Shown here piece after piece: positions 44,932-56,039 of a stretch of DNA of 64,000 nucleotides. The notes beneath the pieces are model-generated. The model did not search any database. It was not told the origin of the DNA and saw only the letters and a list, made by a program, of their open reading frames with translations. A program made the translations under genes and the position numbers. This DNA is from Hyposmocoma kahamanoa (lineage: Eukaryota; Arthropoda; Insecta; Lepidoptera; Cosmopterigidae), in the NCBI RefSeq assembly GCF_003589595.1, contig NW_020654748.1, forward strand, positions 4,880,167 through 4,944,166, given 5' to 3'. Every line of letters begins with the position of its first letter. Position 1 is the stretch's first letter.

Positions 44932-45212
44932 GGAGTAGAGCTCCTTGAGAGTTCGTCTTGGGAAGCCACCTTACCTATTCCTGCCGCAAAGCGGTAATGT
45001 GAGTATTATTGCGTTCCAGTTTTGAGGTGAAGAGAAAAATTACAGGCACATTAAACTTACCAAGTTATGCTCAGAATGTCGGGCGAAGTGGCCGTGCCCC
45101 TCAGAACTTTGCGATTTAAAGCTCTGAGTGACACTGCAACTGTTATGAACAGGCGTGTAGCTTACCGTCAGGTGCACGACGTGTTCGTCCCGTCACTTGA
45201 TATCATAAAAAA
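44932..45212 (+). repeat. Rep-D copy 11
   Basis: Full length, from 'GGAGTAGAGCTCCTTGAGAG' to 'GTCCCGTCACTTGATATC'. The frame at 45067-45330 is read through it and is not a gene. Confidence 0.87.
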
Positions 45213-45214
45213 CT

Positions 45215-46585
45215 CCCCCGTGCCTCGAATGTCTGGTTTGTATAATGACTGCTCCAAACATGTGGATATTTTCTATGATTCACTCCCAGGGTTAAAAAAC
45301 TCAATTGTACACTTTCTTAATAATAGATAGAAATAATATTTTTTGTTATTTAGGTAACAAACTTAAAAAATAGTAATATGTCTTGGTATTCATTGTTTTT
45401 ATATTTTATATTGAGCATATGTTACACATTTAATTTTTTCGCATGTGGTGCTCACCTGTAATTGGTTAAGCAATTAGATTAAGCTTTTTCTCGATGTTGT
45501 CTAATGAATGAAATATTGTTGTAACTGTTGGTGTGCCTAATAAATAAAAAAAAAAAAAATAAAAAATAAAAAAAAATGTTTAATACATAATATTTTATGT
45601 TTTTAATGTATGTGTGGCTTTCCTGATGGTAGGTGGTATATCTATAATTGTGTAGGACAAGTCGTAATAATTTAGAGAAGTTGGTGCAATTTCTCAAATA
45701 TTTATTTTGTTTGTTCATACACTGAATAACATCTCCCTGTGTATGAGATACCCTTTCTATGCCCCGGCTGTCAAGTGTGGTGATTTTAGAAAACCATTAA
45801 AACCCTATAGTTTAGTTCAGGATTATCTTCTTTGTGCTTGTTGTAGTAAATGCCAAAATAATTTGTAAGTGAAGAACGACAAAAACTATGTCCCTGAAGG
45901 CTTCTATTAAAATTCATAAAAAGCTGAAGTAACTAAATACGTACTTTACGACCGTCCATGAAAATTTACTGTCGACAAAGTGTACAAGTTTAGTGTCCTG
46001 GTTGATGTATTTAAAAGAAACGTAGTAAAGGTACTACCGTAGCTTACTAAATTGACTCAAGGCATTGTGGATACCGGATAAAGATTTCTTGGAATATCTT
46101 GGCATTAATTCCGTACTGACTTTGGCAAGTCTTTCCAGGAGTTTATTAGGAATTTCCATACATGATGTTTTGATGCCAAATACTAAAACAGAGTACGACA
46201 AAATCTCTATACGACTAAATCCCGATTGGACATTGTCATTCGTCTAAAGCCAGTATGACTAGATGTTAAACATTTTCCGACGAGTGGTCATGCGTAGAAA
46301 TTCCTTGATTATCTGGCATGGGTCATTTTATAATGGTGTCGTATCATAAGTCTATTCTTCAAAACTGAAAACCGTGTAGGCAACCAGCCAACTGGATGCA
46401 ATGAACTCGCGTATGAATACAACGACAAACTTTATTGTCTTACTAAAGCTGTTACAGAGTATTTATGTTCGGTTATAAAACTTGGTGAGACAAATTGTGA
46501 CGTTTTATGTGGGAATACAAAGTTTTGGAGGGTCTTTTTTTTAGTACACAATGTATATGTGGACTTGCCGATAACATAGCAGCAT
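45215..46585. other. No gene recognised
   Basis: The 60-codon frame at 46065-46247 ('MWIPDKDFLEYLGI...') is less AT-biased than its surroundings but has no known motif and no splice context that I could defend. Confidence 0.35.
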
Positions 46586-46589
46586 TATA

Positions 46590-46980
46590 TAATGGAAAAA
46601 ATAAAATGGATTGAGAAGATATCAAATGAGGAATTTTTGGAAAGGGTAAGGGAAGAAAGAAATCCTTTGAACACAATAGAGAATAGAAGGGGAAAATGTT
46701 GGGTCATTTGCTACATAATGACAAATTTGTAAGTAATTTAATTGAGGAGTAGATAGAAGGGAAAGAAAGAAAAGGTGACTAAAAATGGCGTACAGTAAAC
46801 GAATAGAGAAGAAGAAGAAAAGGTGACTAAAAATGGCGAACAGTGAACAAACAGAGAAGAAGATCAAAGTAAGCAGCTTTAAGGAGGTCAAGTAGCTGAT
46901 TTTGAAACGTGAGGAGTGGAGAAGGCTACACCGACAGAGCTTCTCTCTTAAATAGAGGATAGTCTGATGATGATAAATAA
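46590..46980 (+). pseudogene. LINE RT C-terminus, multiply broken
   Basis: 'KIKWIEKISNEEFLERVREE' then 'NTIENRRGKMLGHLLHND' and 'FVSNLIEE' form the 'W-e-Isn-eVL-rv-E-R-l---I--RR--w-GHilR' block near the C-terminus of insect LINE RTs. Stops and an internal duplication of 'AAAGGTGACTAAAAATGGCG' (46773 and 46817) follow. The end near 46965 has the 'GATGATGATAAAT' tail. The minus-strand frame at 46622-46891 is a shadow. Confidence 0.72.
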
Positions 46981-47031
46981 TATTGAGCTAATTTAAGTGG
47001 AGAAATTATCTGTTCACAAAACTTTATATCT

Positions 47032-47121
47032 GTTGTAATGCTTTATATGATTATTTGTTTACGCAATGGTGATATATATATCACCATATATATCACCATT
47101 GCGCATATAAAGCATTACAAC
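47032..47121. repeat. 90-bp near-palindrome
   Basis: Outer arms GTTGTAATGCTTTATAT (47032-47048) and exact complement (47105-47121); inner arms GCAATGGTGATATATA and TATATATCACCATTGC. The left side has about 14 nt unpaired. Confidence 0.85.
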
Positions 47122-47164
47122 TGTTTTACAACTGTGGGCTAACATATTAGCCCAGTTCTTTTTG

Positions 47165-47300
47165 GAAAATGTACAATACAATACAAATACTTTTTATTGC
47201 ACATAAGAACAAATTACAGATACAAACAAAAAACAGGCGGCTGTATTGCTATATGTCTTTCGGGAACCTTCGGGTGACATTTTAAAGTTAATAAATAAGT
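47165..47300 (-). mobile_element. LINE 3' tail (antisense)
   Basis: 'AATACAAATACTTTTTATTGC' and 'GGCGGCTGTATTGCTATATG' with 'GGAACCTTCGGGTGAC'; same end type as 12843-13010. Confidence 0.55.
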
Positions 47301-47717
47301 AGTATTTGCTTTGTGAGGTAATAATTAAACGTAATTAATATACTCTTGGATGTATTTAAAAGAACCATAATAACAAAGTTGAAATATGACAACAGTGTTT
47401 ATACATATAAATAACTGGCCACATATACCAAAACGTTTAATCGAAATTAAAAGATGATTGAAGTTATTCTTCTTTTAAATTTAGGCAGGTGTAAAAACAC
47501 GATATCTATATCAAATATATGTATACATAGGATACACACATTTAAAATAAATTCAAATTCAAAAAATAATATTTCAATTTCATATTTACAGAAAATAGTA
47601 ACCCGTATTAAGCGAACTTTCAGGTTATATTCGTCCATAATATATTGCAATCAATTTTGTAAATGTCTATTTATAAAGAGCAACCTGTACAGTTTCTTCA
47701 GTTTCTGCTGTTGAAAT

Positions 47718-47828
47718 TACAGTTAGAGAAATTACAGGCGCAGTGGCAGTGCGCCTCAGATCAGGCGTGTAGCTTACCATCAGACGCACGACTTTTTTGT
47801 CCCGTCACTTGATAATATAAAAAAACTG
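47718..47828 (+). repeat. Rep-D copy 12 (internal deletion)
   Basis: Joins 'AAATTACAGGCGCAGTGGCAG' directly to 'TCAGATCAGGCGTGTAGC' and the normal 3' end. Confidence 0.8.
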
Positions 47829-48449
47829 CTTTCCGAATTAGTGTTGTATTTAATCAATGTGTAGATTTCAATCAATATTTTGCTTAACTATGAAATAAAA
47901 ATATTTATGAATTTTAATTTTTCATTGCACCATTGCAACCCTATAAGAAAGGTGTTTTACGTCACAGTGTCCACCATTCTTATCCAACCAAAGCGAACTG
48001 GAAACTCCGCACATCTTCGATAACTTCTGTTAACTTCAGGTTTCATTATCATGTTCTCTATCTATGGCGGCCTTAATATTAAAAAGCCATTAGCGCTCCT
48101 TAACAATGCTTTCACTGTTAAAACAGCCGAGAATTTACATAACACTCCGACATGACAAAGCTCAAACGTTTCATGTGTGAGACAAATCCTGTGACCTTCC
48201 GAACAAATAATTTGAATTTGAATTTGAACCTACAAAACGTGCGTGCTAGAACTGTAGTTTTTAGTATTGTGTACTTTGGCACAGGTGACGGTCGTCGAGT
48301 TCACCGGTGCGGAAGTCGAATTCACCGGTAGAAATAATCGAGTCTTTGGTTGGTAGATGATTAACTGTGTCGTAGTTGAGACTATTTATACAGATTTGAT
48401 ATGTGCGTGTATATGCTATCTTACATTATTTTGCTCACACCAAGACATG

Positions 48450-48770
48450 CCTGAACACGGAAGAAAAACAATCGAAAGGTCTTAAGCCTCGATTAGTATA
48501 AGAGCTGTTGTTGCCAAAATTCACACTATCATAATGTTAAACACTATGAAATCTTGATAGTTATTGATGTAGTTTCTAATTTGAAAGGATGTAACAAATT
48601 AACGACTGTTAATATAATTTAAACTTTTCCCAATTGGCATATCGTTGAAAGTTGAATACCTATTAATGCAAGTTACGATTTTTCGGTTTATATTGAAATT
48701 TCATTCAATGTGTTGCCATCTAGCGGCAATAGTTGAAAGACGACGACCGTCTAAGGCCTATCAAATTTTT
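48450..48770 (+). repeat. Repeat I copy 2
   Basis: Collinear with 29440-29740 and extends further right with 'GTTGCCATCTAGCGGCAATAG'. Confidence 0.7.
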
Positions 48771-48854
48771 TTTTTAAAGTCGACGTGTATTGCAGCAGTA
48801 TAAGGTTTACTATAAGAAACAATCTGTTACGATAAACAGATTATAACTTTTTAT

Positions 48855-49050
48855 AAAAAAAGTCGTCAAAAGTCCGTGGAATTACATCGGTTCCTGGAAA
48901 GTGCGTGAAACCAATACTGAGATTTCCTCTTTCCAACAAAAAAAAATCGTCAAATTCGTTTCATAAATGCTGGAGAAATCAAGTAATATACATACAAAAA
49001 AAAATAGTCAAATTGAGAACATCCTCCTTTTTTGAAGTCGCTTAAAAATG
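48855..49050 (+). repeat. Repeat G copy 2
   Basis: 'AAAAGTCCGTGGAATTACATC', 'CTCTTTCCAACAAA' and 'AAATTGAGAACATCCTCC' with 'TTTTTTGAAGTCGCTTAAAAA'. Repeats G and I are neighbours here and also near 28.3-29.7 kb, so they may belong to one larger unit. Confidence 0.6.
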
Positions 49051-49689
49051 GTAAATGTATTCAAATCATGTAAACCAGTGCTTAATGATAATAATATGAA
49101 ACACCACCATGATGCGACTACACCTTTACTCCAAAGTAGCAAAATAAGGCATTTTTCCATAATTTTCAAGGTTTTGCACAAGATAATTTGAATTTCGTAA
49201 CAAGAAAGTTTAACATTGGCACGTCTGCTAGCTTTTTAAATTTAAAATACAAACCACAACCAGTTGACCAATCACAAGGTTTAATTTCAGTAATAATCCC
49301 TAAATTAAAACAATGTAAGTATAATAAATATACGAAATAAGCGTCTCATGAAAGAAAGGAAAAACGTTCCATCCTATTTCCTTATGTCAACATTTTCTTT
49401 TACGTTGTTCCGTTTTCCGTAATGGAGAAATTGTTTTTTACATTAATATAAAATCTTGATATGAATAAATAACATCGCATAGAGCCTTGTTGCGCATAAT
49501 TGGAGTTTGTTAGTAAATTGAATCATACTTTTCTGTTTCATTTTACAAGAACTTTTTTCAAACGATATTCGAAAGACGGATATTCAGAATTTTATAATAT
49601 GAAGAACTATTTTCGAATTCAACATATTTTTTTTTCGAAAACTTTCAGAAACTCATTTCATGATGTAAATAGAAAACTCATTTCTTTTT

Positions 49690-49950
49690 TCTTATTTTTT
49701 ATTACACCATGTGACGGGGCGAACGAGCCATGCACGTGGTAAGCGATACGCTCGTCCATAACAGTTGCAGTGCCACGCAGAGCTTTAAATCAAAAAAATC
49801 TGAGGGACACTTCCGCTGTCGTCACCATTCGACATAAGTTGACAAGTTCCATGTGCCTATAATTTCACCAGTACCTTACTCTTTAACAGCAGAAATAGAT
49901 AAGTTAACAATACTTCTCTAGACGAACTCTTTCACAAAGAGCCCTAATGC
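49690..49950 (-). repeat. Rep-D copy 13
   Basis: Reverse copy with 'CATGTGACGGGGCGAACGAG' at the 3' end side and 'CTCTTTCACAAAGAG' at the other. Confidence 0.85.
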
Positions 49951-49954
49951 TAGT

Positions 49955-50700
49955 AAAATTTAAATTTTAAATACAAAAATGTTTAACTCAACGACAACGT
50001 GATATCACTTAAAAACTTTTTTAACACCTAGTCCGTCATATTATCGTATGCTTAAAAGCACCTTCCATAGCCTATGATCAGATACTTCAATCGAGCTTGC
50101 AGATAGGCACCCAAGGGAAGAGGCTCTTCTGTGTTTACGCAGAGGCGTCCGTAGCAGTGCATGGATCAATGCATAGAAAAAAAAAATGTTGTCTTTCTTA
50201 ATTGGTTAATTAAGTAATACGAAAGAGCGAGGTCGGTGTGTGACTGTCGTTGATCTTCGGCCGTGCGAAGAAATCATGGACTATGCATGACATAGCGTTG
50301 TTTTAACGACTGTTTTGTCTTAACAATGCAATAAAAACGAAAAGTACAAAAGCATAATGGTCTGCTCAATTATTCTGAACCTTTATTAAAATTTTAGATA
50401 ATAAACAGTCGTAAAAACTTAGAAAGTTAATGAATGTGTAGAATCGCTGACTTTTTAAATTTCGAGAGGTGCTTGTGTCGGCCTGCGCTCTGAAAGCTAT
50501 TGTGGAAGCACTTGACCTGTTTTGTATCAGGTCTGGAGGCTGGTTCACGCTTCGCTAACGAGTGCTGCCTCTGCCAAACGATCCGCCTATCTAATAACTA
50601 TACTTTTAAGTACTGAAATATAACGAAGAATGCCAGTCATGTAAAATTTGGTTCTTTAATCCATATTTGTTTTGTCATTTAGTATAAATTTCTTATTTCT
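49955..50700. other. Non-coding, upstream of the host gene
   Basis: No exon, TATA box or initiator could be assigned with confidence. The minus-strand frame 50366-50548 has no motif. Confidence 0.4.
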
Positions 50701-50711
50701 TTTCCTTTTAG

Positions 50712-50823
50712 GTTGAAGATGTATTGATCGGACTGGTGGCAGACGTCACTGAAGAAAGTTCCTCCCTACCTCCTACTCATGGCTCAAAATCCCTCCCTTA
50801 AAACATTCCTTAAATTCTTCTAA
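50712..50823 (+). other. Possible 5' exon (UTR with uORF) or alternative coding end
   Basis: A strong acceptor, 'TTCTTTTCCTTTTAG', ends at 50711. The sequence after it reads open for 29 codons ('VEDVLIGLVADVTEES...') before TAA at 50799, and in another frame has a 14-codon ATG ORF at 50779-50823 ('MAQNPSLKTFLKFF'). Either this is the start of the exon that carries the main ATG at 51024, with a short upstream ORF, or a terminal exon of a different transcript. No AATAAA follows, which favours the first reading. Confidence 0.4.
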
Positions 50824-51023
50824 ATCTTTAAGCGACGAAATTATCTAAAAACATTCCACTATCGCGACCTCCAAGTTTTCACCTTATACCCGATTTGTGC
50901 CTGCGAGTCAGCAACGTTAAAATAAGATCATATACGCAAGTGAGCTATAGGAGTACGGTGGAGTAACGCGCGTGAACCTCTTCGGAGGGCGCGAGAGGCC
51001 GGCGCGATGCGGTCTCGCCAGGG

Positions 51024-51666
51024 ATGTACGTAATATATCCAGCGGACGAAGTAGTTTACCTCACATACAACTCGAATTCGTTGCCCCGGATCCGGCAGCG
51101 GCCTACGCTCGACGTGCTCTTCGGGCCGCCGCCGCCTGCGCCCACCAGCGCAACCCCCTCGCCCTTGCCCCCCGCCCCGCCCCGCGCCGCATCCGTCCCC
51201 AAAACGGCGCCTCCGGAGCCCGCGGAGCGCGCGACGGCCTCGCCGACCCCGTCAAATGACCGGTCGGCCAAGCCGCGCGAGCGCACCAAACCCAAATTTC
51301 TCAAAAAACTAGGCGCTCGTCACGAGGACAATGATTTCGGGAAAATAGTTAGGACCCCTGCACCAGATTTCGAGTTGCCGGCACCGTTGCCCACTCCGGC
51401 GTTTTCGCGGAAAAACATATTCGACCGGGACTTCGATGCATTATTCGAAGTGGCGAGTACGCCGCAGTTCACAGCGAACATTCGCGTGACGACACCGGAG
51501 CCAGACCACCACCCTGATGTCTCAGCGGCTCATTTCCCATCCCCGGCGATCTCGACATCGAGCTTGCTGCCGCCGCGCCCCTACTCAGAACCTAGTCCCT
51601 CGCCCTCGTCCTTCGGCCGCACCTCCACGCCTTCGACGCCGTCGCCACAACGTATCTCCTATGAAG
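51024..51666 (+). CDS. Host gene, coding exon 1: Pro/Ser-rich protein (unknown family)
   Basis: The ATG at 51024 is the first in frame after an upstream TGA at 50973, with G at -3, so it is a credible start. The exon gives 214 codons plus one base. Residues 30-80 are Pro/Ala-rich ('DVLFGPPPPAPTSATPSPLP'). A basic patch follows, 'RTKPKFLKKLGARHEDN', then acidic/hydrophobic 'NIFDRDFDALFEVA' and a Pro/Ser-rich end. GC-rich codon use differs sharply from the AT-rich surroundings, supporting real coding. The donor used here, GAAG|GTTTTT at 51666, is weak; CAAC|GTATCT at 51651 gives the same phase. Exons 2 and 3 join in phase into 320 residues. There is no signal peptide or membrane segment; probably an intracellular, mostly disordered adaptor-like protein (inference). 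The frames at 50972-51259, 51056-51304 and 51517-51711 are shadows. Confidence 0.72.
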
Positions 51667-51899
51667 GTTTTTGAACGAGAGAGTGCATTTGGAATGACAA
51701 TCATCGACTAACTGATTGCGTCTCACGTCCATTGCGCATGGTACTTCAATAAAACAAACATTACGCTTTAAAATTTATTGTCTCATCGTCATTGAGTTTT
51801 TCACGTTTAACACGTTTGTTTTTCTTGGTTTTTGTACAATAAACTTTCATTAAAACTTGTGTATTATTTTGCATATTTGAGTAGTTGACTTTTTTCCAG

Positions 51900-52091
51900 G
51901 TTCAAACTCGAAGCCGAAGAAGGTTAGTTTCTTCAAACGCAAGTTCAGCCGGTCGCGAGAGGAGTCACCTTGGGTCAACACCATGCAGCCGCAGCCTTCC
52001 ATGGAGATGGTTCTGCGGGAGCTCAATCATCCTGCTCATAACGAGCAGCTCAAAAATCAACAACAAGTTACATTCAAACTAGTCAAAACTG
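51900..52091 (+). CDS. Host gene, coding exon 2
   Basis: Acceptor 'GACTTTTTTCCAG' and donor 'ACTG|GTGAGTA' are both strong. The reading, phased from exon 1, gives 'SNSKPKKVSFFKRKFSR', a second basic patch, then 'EESPWVNTMQPQPSMEMVLR' and 'ELNHPAHNEQLKNQQQVTFK' with no stop across 63 codons. Intron 1 is 233 nt. The apparent open frame at 51885-52082 reads another frame through the acceptor and is wrong. The basic patch followed by Ser/Arg could be a phosphorylation-controlled membrane or nucleic-acid contact, but that is speculation. Confidence 0.8.
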
Positions 52092-52687
52092 GTGAGTACA
52101 CTAATTTACAGACTTAAGTCCAGAATTTACTGCTTTGTTTACTTTTTCGTAGCAAGAACAATTACATATTTGAATCGTATTGGAAATAGTTTAATTGGAT
52201 CAATAATTGCTTCCTAGTTCCGTCTCTTGCCCGCACATACCTTACTCTCACGCAAGAGCGAGATAACGACACCTAGCGGACGAAGAAAAAAACTCTCGCT
52301 CCGCCCTGTTGAAATTTCCAGTTAATAATAATTAAATGTAAAGTTAAAATATGTACGAAATCCTCAAACTGACTTGATTGCTGATATCGTAGCTTTGGTA
52401 TAAGAAAAACATATCGTCGGAGATACTGCAAATCCGCATATGTAATATCTGTACTTAACTAAATTTTACTGGCGAGGGATTTAACATTATTACTTTTGTT
52501 ATTTCAATGGCCACGACATTTATTTTTGCACAGGAAGCATTAATTTAAGTTGTTTACGACCTGATAACAATAAATTCCCTTAAATCAGGCTAAATTGGTT
52601 GCCACAACATTTACGCGAATTTGATTTGGCCACTAAATTACCGAAATGAAAACTAGTAAGTTTGCGCACAACGTCCGATTCGTATCT

Positions 52688-52885
52688 GGGGGTCTACTCT
52701 CGATCTCCGTTCGACATCCGTCCGAAACAATTACTGCCAAATAAGCAATACTTGATCAAATGAAAAGACGCGTGATGCGAATGAAGCTTCATACTTGATA
52801 CTTGTCTTTTAATTTTGTCGAATATTACTTATTTGACAGTAATTATTTCCGACGGATGTCAGACGGAGATCGAGAGTAGACCCCC
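52688..52885. mobile_element. MITE-K full copy, ~58-bp inverted arms
   Basis: Left arm from 'GGGGGTCTACTCTCGATCTC' to 'CAAATAAG' (52688-52745) and its near-perfect complement (52828-52885) leave only about 82 bp in the middle. Pairing may continue outwards (GATTCG / CGAATC), giving arms of about 68 bp. It would fold into one long hairpin. Half-copies lie at 16255-16398 and 25367-25480. No clear target duplication. Confidence 0.85.
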
Positions 52886-53085
52886 AGTTCCGAATCCAAG
52901 AAAATGACGGTCCGAAATGTCTCTAAAGTGTCATTTTCCTACCGAAATTACTTAAAATTTACTTAGAAATAGTTTTATTTTTGCGCATTACTTGCACTGT
53001 TTATAATTGAATGTGGTGTATTGACTTGATTTTATATAATAGGCATATTGATTAAATATGAATCCTTACCATTAGTCTAGACGAC

Positions 53086-53160
53086 CACTGTGGTCGAGCG
53101 GCTTTCACATCGGGTTTCATGGGTTCGAACCCCGACCTGAATGTAGAAATAGCTACCTTT
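53086..53160 (+). mobile_element. tRNA-like SINE head
   Basis: 'GTGGTCGAGCGGCTTTCAC' (A box) and 'ATGGGTTCGAACCCCGACC' (perfect B box) in tRNA spacing, but no acceptor stem closes, so it is not a tRNA gene. The body 'GTAGAAATAGCTACC' differs from SINE-A and resembles SINE-B weakly. Confidence 0.6.
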
Positions 53161-53589
53161 TCTCGTAAGCTCAAACGGTTCAATGCGGAAATAAAAAGCA
53201 AAAAACGAACTAGACAAAAGCAGTAGATTTTATAGCATAAGCCTTGGTTAGCTATAAATGAAAATTCCTTTGTGTGACGAACAGGTTACATGTCGCTTTG
53301 TACCGACGCAAAAGAAAGATTAGGTAGCTTTTAGTTTCCACTTTTATGGTGGCACTTGACATAGCTATTTGTATTTGCATATTTGGTATATTTGGCAAAC
53401 AATGACCATGTGTAGATACCATGTGTGACAAATTATTTGTCTTGTTTGCCTATTCCACAAATACAGAAAAACACCACCAGCGGTCATCCTCGTGATCATG
53501 TGCGAATATCAACATATAATATTATCATATTCAACTTATTTTTAAATTATTACTAAGACCCTCATTCATTAATGTCATATCGATGTTAT

Positions 53590-53925
53590 AAACTAATGTT
53601 TGCCATAGTAATGAAAAGATTTGCCAATCGGCGTAAAGGTACTTGCCGATTGTTGCCTAGAGCGCGCCAGACGTACAGGAAAGGGATGGTATATCGTGTG
53701 GAAAGGCTTTTTCGTGTACCCCAGAGACAAAAGTCTTAAAGTCATAAAATTCATTAATACGAATATATATGTAAATACAAAGATCCGACAACAAGCACAT
53801 AGAAAGATTTGTGTGGTCTGCTGATTTGTTCCGTGACTTAGTTGGCATAGCATCTGGCACGGTTTGCTAGAAGACGTCGATTCGAATCCGGCCGGATCGA
53901 AGGAGTTTTTTCTAAGTGTTCGATC
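53590..53925 (+). mobile_element. SINE-C copy 4
   Basis: Long leader ('CTTGCCGATTGTTGCCTAG', 'ACAACAAGCACATAGAAAG'), then 'TCTGCTGATTTGTTCCGTG' with a degenerate A box and 'CGATTCGAATCC' B box, then 'GATCGAAGGAG'. The frames 53593-53860 on both strands are artefacts. Confidence 0.72.
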
Positions 53926-54042
53926 TAATTGTAACTTTTTTTATCTTTTGTTTTTAACAATTCCCCTTAACTTTTCAGTGTCATTTTATTTTTGATGCCA
54001 ATTCCATTGACATGATTTATAACACGCTGAATTACAATAAAA

Positions 54043-54292
54043 TTAGTAGCAGTAGAACTCCTTGTGAAAGAGTTCGTCCAGGGCAGTACTGCCACCTTGC
54101 ATACTTATTTTTGTCGACAGTTAGTAATGTGAGCATCCCTTTGTTCCGATTTTGAAGGTAGGGCTCTGGTGAAATTACAGGTACATGGGATTTGTCAACT
54201 TAGATCTGAAAGTGCCGCACAGATCTTTGCGACTTAAAGCGTTTCGCTTACCATCAAGCGCACGACATGTTCGTCCCGTCACTGGGTAACAC
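54043..54292 (+). repeat. Rep-D copy 14
   Basis: 'AGTAGCAGTAGAACTCCTTG' to 'TCGTCCCGTCACTGGG'; lacks the 'GGCACTGCAACTG' block. Confidence 0.85.
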
Positions 54293-54324
54293 ATAACAAT
54301 AATTAAATGCAAAAAGAGAAAGAT

Positions 54325-55071
54325 TAAGGCTTACTGTCCACGGCAGCGTCATTTGACGAATGCGTGCAAACTGCAAATGTAAAAAAAAAAATATTTTGCA
54401 TCTTAGTTCTGTCCACATATTGTTCAATAATACGAACAAAATTTCTTCTTGTCTCGTCTTTGCGTTTTGCAATAAGCTCGAGTAGTGACCACAGAACACT
54501 ATACTCACAAGGAATTGGTTCTATATGATCCATTACGATCCAAACAATCGATTTAAAGCGTAAACACGTGCATCTCTAGTAAAAGTTCAACAGTGTTGCC
54601 AAATTAACCGATTACAATGATCACATACGTCCTTCATAATAAACTTATCTTAAATTTATTCTATAAATAACTTTTGTACTTTATGGTAAATTTATATGAT
54701 ATATCAAATTATGTAAAGAATTAACTTTTGTAATATAAAATGTTATAAAATAAAAATATGTCAGAATTTATTGAGGTGACATTGAATGTACTTTCTAACT
54801 ATCAACACTATTCGTTGTCTCGCTCCGATTTTCACTCGCTATTTCTCTTTGATATTGCCCCAGTAGGTATTCCTAGCGGCTCAGCCAATGTCGGCAGGGC
54901 CTGGTAGTGACATGCTGCCTAACGAGCTTCATGACGAACGGAAATGCGGCGTTGCCGCTCCAGTGGACACAGTTTCGTTCGTTACTACGCAAGATGCAAG
55001 CATGCAGCACGCAAGCGTGAAATGACGATACCGTGCGTATGATGTGCAGTCTATGTGGACAGTAGGCCTTA
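54325..55071. mobile_element. TIR element, TAAGGCYTACTGTCCAC ends
   Basis: 17-bp ends match at 16 positions. GTCCAC or GTGGAC words recur inside (54412, 54962, 55055), as subterminal motifs often do. It is 747 bp, with no recognised transposase and no target duplication. The minus-strand frames at 54254-54533 overlap its left end and are not supported as genes. Confidence 0.68.
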
Positions 55072-55309
55072 CTTTATAGAACAGTAACTACTTTCAACAA
55101 TTCAAATAGTGACGGCACAAATGACAGTAACAAAGGCTGAAACCATTTGAATGTACAATAACAAAGGGCTACAACAAAGCAAACTTACTAAACTAACATT
55201 GCTTAGTAATTTACGTCATAAAGTATGTGACGACACCACACCCAAAGCGAGGCTTCAGACGGTCAATCACATTAATAAATTAATTTATAAGTGAGTATTA
55301 ATAAATTAA

Positions 55310-55790
55310 TTGGTACCCTAATGTATGGTAGTGAGTGTGGCAGAAAAAACATGAAAATAGGGTGAATGCTTTAGAAATGAGAGCTTTGCGCAATATGTGC
55401 GGTATTAGTCTTAAAGATGGAATGCCGAACAGTATAGTAAGAGAGCGTTGGTATGAAAGATGATGTAGTGACAAGGATAGAGAGAGAGAGAGATGCTTGG
55501 ATGGTTTGGTCCTGTAGAAAGAATGATTGTTGGTAGATTGACGGCACAAATTTATAGAGCAAATGTGGATGGAAGCGTGGGGAGAGGCAGACCTCGGCGA
55601 ACATATCTCAATCAGATTGATGACGTCCTTAAAAAAGGTCGGGTTAAAAGTACTAAGAATAAACAGGCATGTGTGAAGAGATTGATGGGTGGAGGAGGCG
55701 AAGGAGGTTTGTCAGGAGCGCAGCAAGTGAAGGTTCATAGTCTCTGCCTATCCCGGTGAAAGACAGGCGTGATGATATGTATGTATGTGT
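55310..55790 (+). pseudogene. RTE-like RT C-terminus with ATGT tail
   Basis: 'MYGSECGRKNMKI', 'EMRALRNMCGISLKDGMPN' and, after a frameshift, 'MLGWFGPVERM', 'GRLTAQIYRANVDGSVGRGR' and 'PRRTYLNQIDDVLKKGRVK' form the end of an endonuclease/RT LINE ORF. The 3' end 'TGATGATATGTATGTATGTG' is the usual tail. The longest piece is the 88-codon frame at 55493-55759. Internal (GA)n at 55481-55494. Minus-strand frames here are shadows. Confidence 0.8.
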
Positions 55791-55961
55791 AATAAGTGAG
55801 CAGCGTTAAAATCAAATTTCGCTAAATGCTGGTCACTTATCAATTAATCATTGATGTAATTTTTAAGTGTATTGAATACACAATGTTATTCTACCGTGAT
55901 ATTTAATTATTGTTTGTGTATTTACTCCACTAGTTTGTTATAATTATTATAACAAAGATCA

Positions 55962-56025
55962 ATCCGTGACAGGTGCTCTGCCAATTAAGCCACGGAACGA
56001 ACCAGACCTTCGTCTTCTTCATGCG
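55962..56025 (-). mobile_element. SINE-C copy 5 (tRNA-like part only)
   Basis: The complement reads 'AAGGTCTGGTTCGTTCCGTG' then 'GCTTAATTGGCAGAGCACC'; the B box is missing. Confidence 0.6.
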
Positions 56026-56039
56026 CCATCTTCTAATGA

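Noticed and set aside
46065..46247. 60-codon frame as a host exon
   Set aside because: No convincing acceptor or donor and no recognisable motif; left unassigned.
50972..51304. Alanine/arginine-rich frames on both strands over the host exon
   Set aside because: GC-rich shadows of exon 1; they do not splice in phase to exon 2.
51885..52082. Open frame over exon 2 in another frame
   Set aside because: Begins inside the intron and ignores the strong acceptor; the phase-matched frame is open and ends at a consensus donor.
53086..53160. Candidate tRNA gene
   Set aside because: A and B boxes are present but no acceptor stem or anticodon arm pairs properly; a SINE head explains it.
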